In this document: positions 31,701-39,005 of the stretch, piece by piece | Numbering within the stretch: the stretch's first letter is position 1 | How the letters are laid out: every line of letters begins with the position of its first letter | The notes under the pieces: model-generated | The model's input: the letters and a program-made list of their open reading frames with translations, nothing else | Databases searched by the model: none | Told to the model about the DNA's origin: nothing | Made by a program: the position numbers and the translations under genes | From: Dallia pectoralis | Taxonomy: Eukaryota; Chordata; Actinopteri; Esociformes; Umbridae | Length of the DNA: 64,000 nt | Assembly: GCA_029465975.1 (NCBI GenBank) | Contig: CM055744.1 | Coordinates: 5,382,996-5,446,995 of the forward strand | Reading direction: 5' to 3'

Positions 31701-34700
31701 CTGCTTATCTTCAGCAAACTGTTTGCAGGCTTTCTTGTACCTCATCTATAGGAGAGGTTTCCTTCTGGGACAACAGCCATGCAGACCGATTTGATGCAGT
31801 GTGCAGCGTATGATCTGAGTACTGACAGGGTGACCCCCAACCCCTTACACCTCTGCAGCAATGCTATTTCCCAAAGACAATCTCTGGATATGATGCTGAG
31901 CACGTGCACTCAACTTATTTGGTCGACCATGGCAACGCCTGAGAGTTTACCTGTCCTTAAACCACTGATTGGTAATGAGTCACATGACACTGGGGAGGGA
32001 AAATGGCTAATTGGGCCGGATTTGGACATCTTCACTTAGGGATGTACTCACTTTTGTTGCCAGCGGTTCAGACATTAATGTCTGTGTGTTGAGTTATTTT
32101 GAGGGCACAGCAAATGTACACTGTTTTACGCGCTGTACACTCACTACTTTACATTGTAGCAAAGTGTCATTTATTCAGTGTTGTCAAATTAAAAGATATT
32201 ATCAAATATTTTCTAAAATTGTGAAGGGTGCACAATAAATATAGAATATAAAAGTGTGTGAATAGCAGTGCATAAGCAAATACAGGTATAGTTTGCCTTG
32301 TTCCTAGTAGATCTTATACTTTCATTAAATTTAGAAATACTGTATATACACAGTAGAGTCATTGTTGTCATTCAGACAATCGTTTAATCTGACAATAAGG
32401 CTTATTACTAAGCTCTACACTATGTGCTTTCCAAGGTGACACCGCCATTTAATTTACATCTCTGGAAGGTAGTAACAGACGGAAAGGAGACGAGATCCTG
32501 TTACCTAAAAGAGTCTTGTGATGTATGTGTGCATTGCATTATTTTCAGTCCCCATAACCAACATCTAATTGAGGAACTCCTAATCCATTAGCTGGATGTA
32601 GGGTAAGAATCAGTGGCTGCCTGAGAAAAGCCATGCTCCATTAGTTTTAGCAGACATTAGTTTTACGGGTAAAATGTAGGTCATTTATCTTTTTATTTGT
32701 TCGTTTGAGTTTTACTCAGTAATTTTAACAACCACATTGTGATTTATATTTAGAAATGAACACTGTATATATTGCAAGGCTCGTGATATATACACCTGTG
32801 TATGCACGGCTAACCCTATTTCAGGATCCCCTTTCCGACAACCAAATGCTGCTGTGACTCGTATTTTGTTCATTTCTTGTGGGTTCACACAGTGTGCAGT
32901 ATGTTATCTAGAGGGAAATTGTTCATTAACTCAAATGACGCAGAACCAGTTTAAGCAGGTCCTATTTATCCCACCACGTTTATCACATAATCACATCCTG
33001 GCACCACTCTCTGATCTCCTGCTACTGTACTTTACAGTGTATCGCCGAAGTAACACAGTCTTATTCAGGGTCATCATACACAATCCACACTGTCCATACT
33101 ATTTATTACCTTACCTGTCTATTCTCCTGATACTGTTATTGTTACAGTAGAACCCTAACAGATCCCATCTGGGGGTCCCATCTGTACAACGACTGTTATT
33201 GTTACAGTAGAACCCTAACAGATCCCATCTGGGGGTCCCATCTGTACAACGACTGTTATTGTTACAGTAGAACCCTAACAGATCCCTTCTGGGAGATCCC
33301 ATCTGTACAACGACTGTTATTGTTACAGTAGAACCCTAACAGATCCCATCTGGGGGTCCCATCTGTACAATGACTGTTATTGTTACAGTAGAACCCTAAC
33401 AGATCCCATCTGGGGGATCCCGTCTGTACAACGACTGTTATTGTTACAGTAGAACCCTAACAGATCCCATCTGGTGGATCCCATCTGTACAACGACTGTT
33501 ATTATTACAGTAGAACCCTAACAGATCCCATCTGGGGGTCCCATCTGTACAATGACTGTTATTGTTACAGTAGAACCCTAACAGATCCCATCTGGTGGAT
33601 CCCATCTGTACAACGACTGTTATTGTTACAGTAGAACCCTAACAGATCCCATCTGGGGGATCCCATCTATACAATTACTGTTATTATTACAGTAGAACCC
33701 TAACAGATCCCATCTGGGGGATCCCATCTGTACAACGACTGTTATTGTTACAGTAGAACCCTAACAGATCCCATCTGGGGGATCCCATCTGTACAATCAC
33801 TGTTATTATTACAGTAGAACCCTAACAGATCCCATCTATACAATAACAAGGGAATTAGTTATCTGAGTGTTTCTTATCTCACAGCCTCCCAACTCCTTGT
33901 GTGCTCCGCATATTTCCTCCAGTAATCTATCCAATTTAATCCCCTCTCTTTCCAATGGGAATCTATCCAGCATGGCCAACGAGCCGACAATTAAAGGATA
34001 AGGAGGTCCCCAGCCACTTGCACTTTGACCTGAATGATAGGACATTCTATTCACCCCTCTATCCATTTTCTCCCCTTCACCAAGCAATGGAAGTGCCTCC
34101 TGGATTTTCCTGACATGCCGCTGGAATGACACCTATCCTTATTTTGTCTCCTGTTTTCTCTTATTTCTCTCTCCCAGCGGCTCCTAAGGGCCCCAAGCTC
34201 TTGATGACCCCCACTAGAGCAAAGGTAGGGGACACGGTGCGCATCACCGTGCAAGGATTCCAGGTAGGCGCTGGGGTTCCTGGGGTAAGTGCATGGGGGT
34301 TTATGAAACCAGAGGGCCATGGTCAGTTTGGGATAGAGGGGGAAACAGATGGGCACTTAAGCCTGCACAGTTTGCTTTTAATAGTGACCATTCTTACAGG
34401 GTTAGGGATATATCGGCTTATTGGTCTAGACCAGCTTAGCATTTCTTTTAGCCATGTATGCTATGAATGAAATTGATGACAGATATGTACTTTCGTTAAA
34501 ATCTACGTGGTCACCAGGTCGTGTGTTCATACTGAACGTAATCAAAGTTTACCGATTATGAAGAGAATTCCCGGAATACTCTTGTGGGTCGCTCGTGCAC
34601 CGGTAGCGACCGTGGCTATTGGACCAAAACGTTCACAATATTCATGATGAAATACAGACTTATTCTGTGCCTAACATCCTACCTAGCTGTGATACAGGAA

Positions 34701-37700
34701 ACGCAATAACCACACAGCGTACCAACCAACCTAGAATTACCTCAGTTGTTCAAAAGATGTGACAGATGTGCTTGCTGTTCTGAAAAGACGCCACCGTGAA
34801 AACTGATAATGGTATACACTAGAGGCAACAGCAAGTGAGCTGATTGAATAATCGAAAAACAGTGGCACTCATCAAATCATTAAAAGAAACGTATTGTTGA
34901 AAAAACACATTTTAAAAAGGTTAATGCAAGCAAATAAGACTCAGTGGCTTCCTCATTATCACCTGCTGCAGCTGCCGACACGGTCACATACCGTCAACAA
35001 AACATGTTTCATTTGTGGAATAGCTTGCTACTTCTAGAGATTGTTCCATTCCAAACATCTTCCCTTATACAGTTGGAATGGCGAAGGCTTTCTTTACGGC
35101 TTTTAAAGGCCCAGGCGATACCCTATACAAGTTCTCTGTCAGACTCTACGGATCCAAATAAATCTAAATAAACAAATCCAATAGCTGGCTGAGAAATCCT
35201 GCCCAAAATATCCTGATTAAATAATTTGCACTTCTATCTCAACATTTATCTTTCCTACTGAATCGAAAGAGCTCATCACAATTAGTGAAAAGACGAAATA
35301 TTCATGAAAACAAAATAGAAGTACGCTGTTGGAAAACTTGAATGAATGCATTTTGGTGGAAAAACATGTTGCAAACTACCTGCAGTGGATTAAAAAATTA
35401 TACACATCCATGTTAAAATGGCAGGTTTTTATGATGTGAAAAACTTTTTCCACCTTTAATGTGACCGATAACGTGAACAATTCAATTGAAAAACAAATTG
35501 AAATGTTTTAGGGGGAAAAATGAAAAAGAAACGTACAATAACCTTGTTGCATGAGTGTGCACACCCTTAAACTAATACTCTGTTGAAGTCTTTTCATTTT
35601 ATAGTCTATTAGTGTGGTACATCTTGACTTATATATATATATATTTTGTAACTGTTGTAACACATTATTTTTGTGTAACTATCATTTTCTGCCAAAAAAA
35701 TAACATTTTTTTCCAGCAGCATGAGGCTTATCCATGTTTTCTATCAAAACTATTTATGCAAACAAAGCAAGCAAAAAAAGATAACAAGTTTGATAGACAC
35801 AGGGAGTTGAATGATAATAGCCCTTAACTTTATTAGATATCTATTTCCCTAATTAGATATGTCTACCTACAGCATAGTGAACTTCACAAAATCTGATTTA
35901 GCTATTGGGTTGACTTTAAAGTGCAATGGAAACACACCAACCTAGCTTGTGACAGACATTGAGACGACATAATAGTGAAGCTGCTTGCTCGAGCCATTCA
36001 GCTGGAAAGGAAAGCACTAGTTACAATAGGATATGCTAATGGGACACTGACCGGCACCAATTGTATTTCATTTAATCCTTAATTCAAGCATAGTGAGCAC
36101 TATATTGTTTATAAAGTATCTGCCATATAGCTTTATTCTGGTCTGCTATTTTCAATTTGAAACTGATCTTATAATAATAATAATAATACTATAATTTTCA
36201 TTCAGAATGTACACTGCTTAAAAGACAATACAGGGACCTGGTGATGGGAAAATGTATCTCCCAGCTAGATGCTAATGCTAATAAAAGTAGGAGACAAGTG
36301 ACTTAGGATCTATGTTACGCATATACATCTACCCAGGCAGTATCTCCACCCAGTACTCTCAGTGAATTTAAAGTTCTCCTTCGGGTTCTACGTAGTATGT
36401 TACTGCCAGGGTAGATGTATATGTGTATCTCCACCCAGTACTCTCAGTGAATTTAAAGTTCTCCTTTGAATAGTGTTAAGAATGGTCACTATAAACAGGC
36501 TTGACATTCAGCCAATCGGGCACTATCTTTTGTCCTTCACTAGACCACGGCTCTGGGGTTTCACTAGTAGATAAGATTTGGTATAGAGACATATTTTACC
36601 TTCCTTGTCTTCTCATAGTCTGATAAAAAAATATCAATATCCCCTACGGTTTATTGTGTTTCAGAATCATACATTATTACACAGTGTGGAGTTGACCTTT
36701 TCTTGTGACTTGGCATGCTTGCCGCCGTCCATACTCTGTTAATCCACATACAGTAGAAGGCAGATGAAAAAGATTCTGTCATTAGTGCTAGATTAATTTT
36801 TATCTGGTTTCTCTAAGGCCGTTGGGGATATGTGACGGGAAGGTCTTACTCAAACCTTTCACTGTTTTTTATCTTGATGTAACCCCATTCCATGGATCAA
36901 GTACAAATCCTTTTCAATAAAATGAAGTCACACTTAAAGCTATCACACACTAGCCCCTCAAGGCAAGGCATTTTGTTTATTTGATATATACACATTTTAC
37001 TTTTAATCTAACATACATACAAGTGAATAAAGAAAAAAAAACTGGAATGCACAAAGACAGCTTGTCAATTCAATTAAACCTGTATATGGGCCACACGATG
37101 TAGGAAGTTACTGTACAATTATTTAAAAGGGCTGAGCTCACATTCCCAGTTGTAAAAGCAAATAGTAAAAATATGTTCACGATTACCCTACTAACTAATT
37201 GTTGGAGCGTACAGATCATTCCTGTAAAAGAAACTCAAGTCAGATTATATGTAGCATATCTCAAAGAAATTCTTCTCCGTCATAACTCTTCGCTTGAAGT
37301 GTAGACAATCTTTCATCAATCTCTCCGTGGCCTTTATTTTACCCAAGATGCATGATAGCGGTATATTTGGCCCTCAGCCCTACAGTATTGAACAGATGAA
37401 ACAGTTGAGTTCCCTAGCTGGGTTCACAGAGACTGGAGATATGCCCATGTGTGGTGTGATGTGATCGTGCTTCCTGATTATGTGTTCTTCCCTGTGAATA
37501 ACCTTTGCACAGCACAACCTCTCATATCACTTTCTCCAAAATAGCTCTAAGCGCCCTCTCTTCTCCTGCTGACATGTTTTCCAGCTGTCTTGATTCTAAT
37601 AACGTGTCTATATCCAGCAGATGGCAGAAAATACATCCAGAGGAGTACAGCAGGAAGCCATCTTCCCTCAGAGGGATAATTGGACTCTTATTATCAATAA

Positions 37701-37944
37701 TGATAACAAACCTCTCATAAGAATGATGTGACATTTTGAAAAAGCGAACATTTTTACGCCGTATGCCGGAAAATTCTCTGGAGAGGCTCGAGAAAGTGAC
37801 ATTTTTATAAATGTAGTTTTATTATTAATGCAAGCGGTTAACATCCAATGGTATTCAGAGTGAATTGAGATTTTATTATTCATGTAACCTTTGCTCTTAA
37901 TCTCTGGACTGAGACTAAGACCTTTTATCATCTTGTCTCTCCCT

Positions 37945-37982
<38 letters not shown>

Positions 37983-38967
37983 TGGTGGAACCATGATAGA
38001 ACGAGGTGTTTCCGGAGCCCCTGTTCACCTGGACCCGGGTTGGAGGACGTCTGCTGGACGGGAGTTCTGAGCGGGACGGGAAGGAGCTGATCCTGGAGAG
38101 AGTGCCGGCCGAGCTTAACGGCTCCATGTACCGTTGTACGGCCCAGAATCCTTTGGGCTCTACAGACACACACACTCGCCTCATAGTCTTTGGTATGTGT
38201 CCAGATGCGATGCCCCTGTTCAATACTTCTAGAGACCATTACAAATGTAATGCTTGTTCCTATTCAGGCATAGCTCTTTCCCCGCTGTTCAAACGAATAT
38301 TCTAATTCAAATTCCAAAAACACTGTTACAATTGTTTCAACTGTTAATATTATGCCAGCACATACTGAAGTGTTAAGCGTAGCATTTATGTTAAAACAAG
38401 AAGAAGAAACAGATTGGTGGCCATTTTTAGTTAGGAATTATCTATGCAAACTGAGCGCATGATTAACAAGTGATTGTACCACTAAATGACTCAGCAGTGC
38501 CTCTCAAACAACGGGGGTTTTACATAAGTGAGTAACGCCTCTCATTTTGGAGAACGTCGCTGTGCATTTTCTAAGCAGTGTCGCACTTCTCCCCAACATT
38601 GATGCTTAATAATCACAGGCGCATAACGTAATAAGATATGTTTGCTGTTGACAGTTTCATCCAGGGACAGATAAGTGCTGAGGTTTACAGACCTGAATGG
38701 GACCCGAGAGCCAGGGACAAATATCTATTAGAATCTTTTTCTGCGACCTACATACAATAACTTGGCAATTTTGACAGCCAAATATACATAGACCAGCGTG
38801 CTATTGCATTTCATTGTGACATTGAAGTGCTATGTAATCACTAAAATTGTTTTCGCCTAGAAGGGTTGTGGAAGCCATGTGGATAGTTCATACGCTGCTA
38901 CGCCTGATTTGAATAGGAAGGGCCATTTAGGATCTATCTATCTATCTTGGTATTATATCGGTGTGTG

Positions 38968-39005
<38 letters not shown>

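Larger units (their letters stand above)
23208..34177 (+). other. igsf21 intron (11 kb)
   Basis: This intron contains the 14-bp minisatellites (23235-23320 and 24698-24785), the hAT-type element 24948-26797, the 21-bp minisatellite 29640-29885, an LTR end (29895-29962), the Tc1 copy 30896-32235 and the ~60-bp minisatellite 33125-33845. Stretches 23330-24690, 26810-29630, 29963-30780 and 32240-33120 show no supportable gene. Confidence 0.8.
34264..37999 (+). other. igsf21 intron (3.7 kb)
   Basis: The intron contains a Tc1-like remnant (35440-35600), a short duplicated and hairpin segment (36319-36466) and a (CA)n tract just before the acceptor. Nothing else was recognised. Confidence 0.8.
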
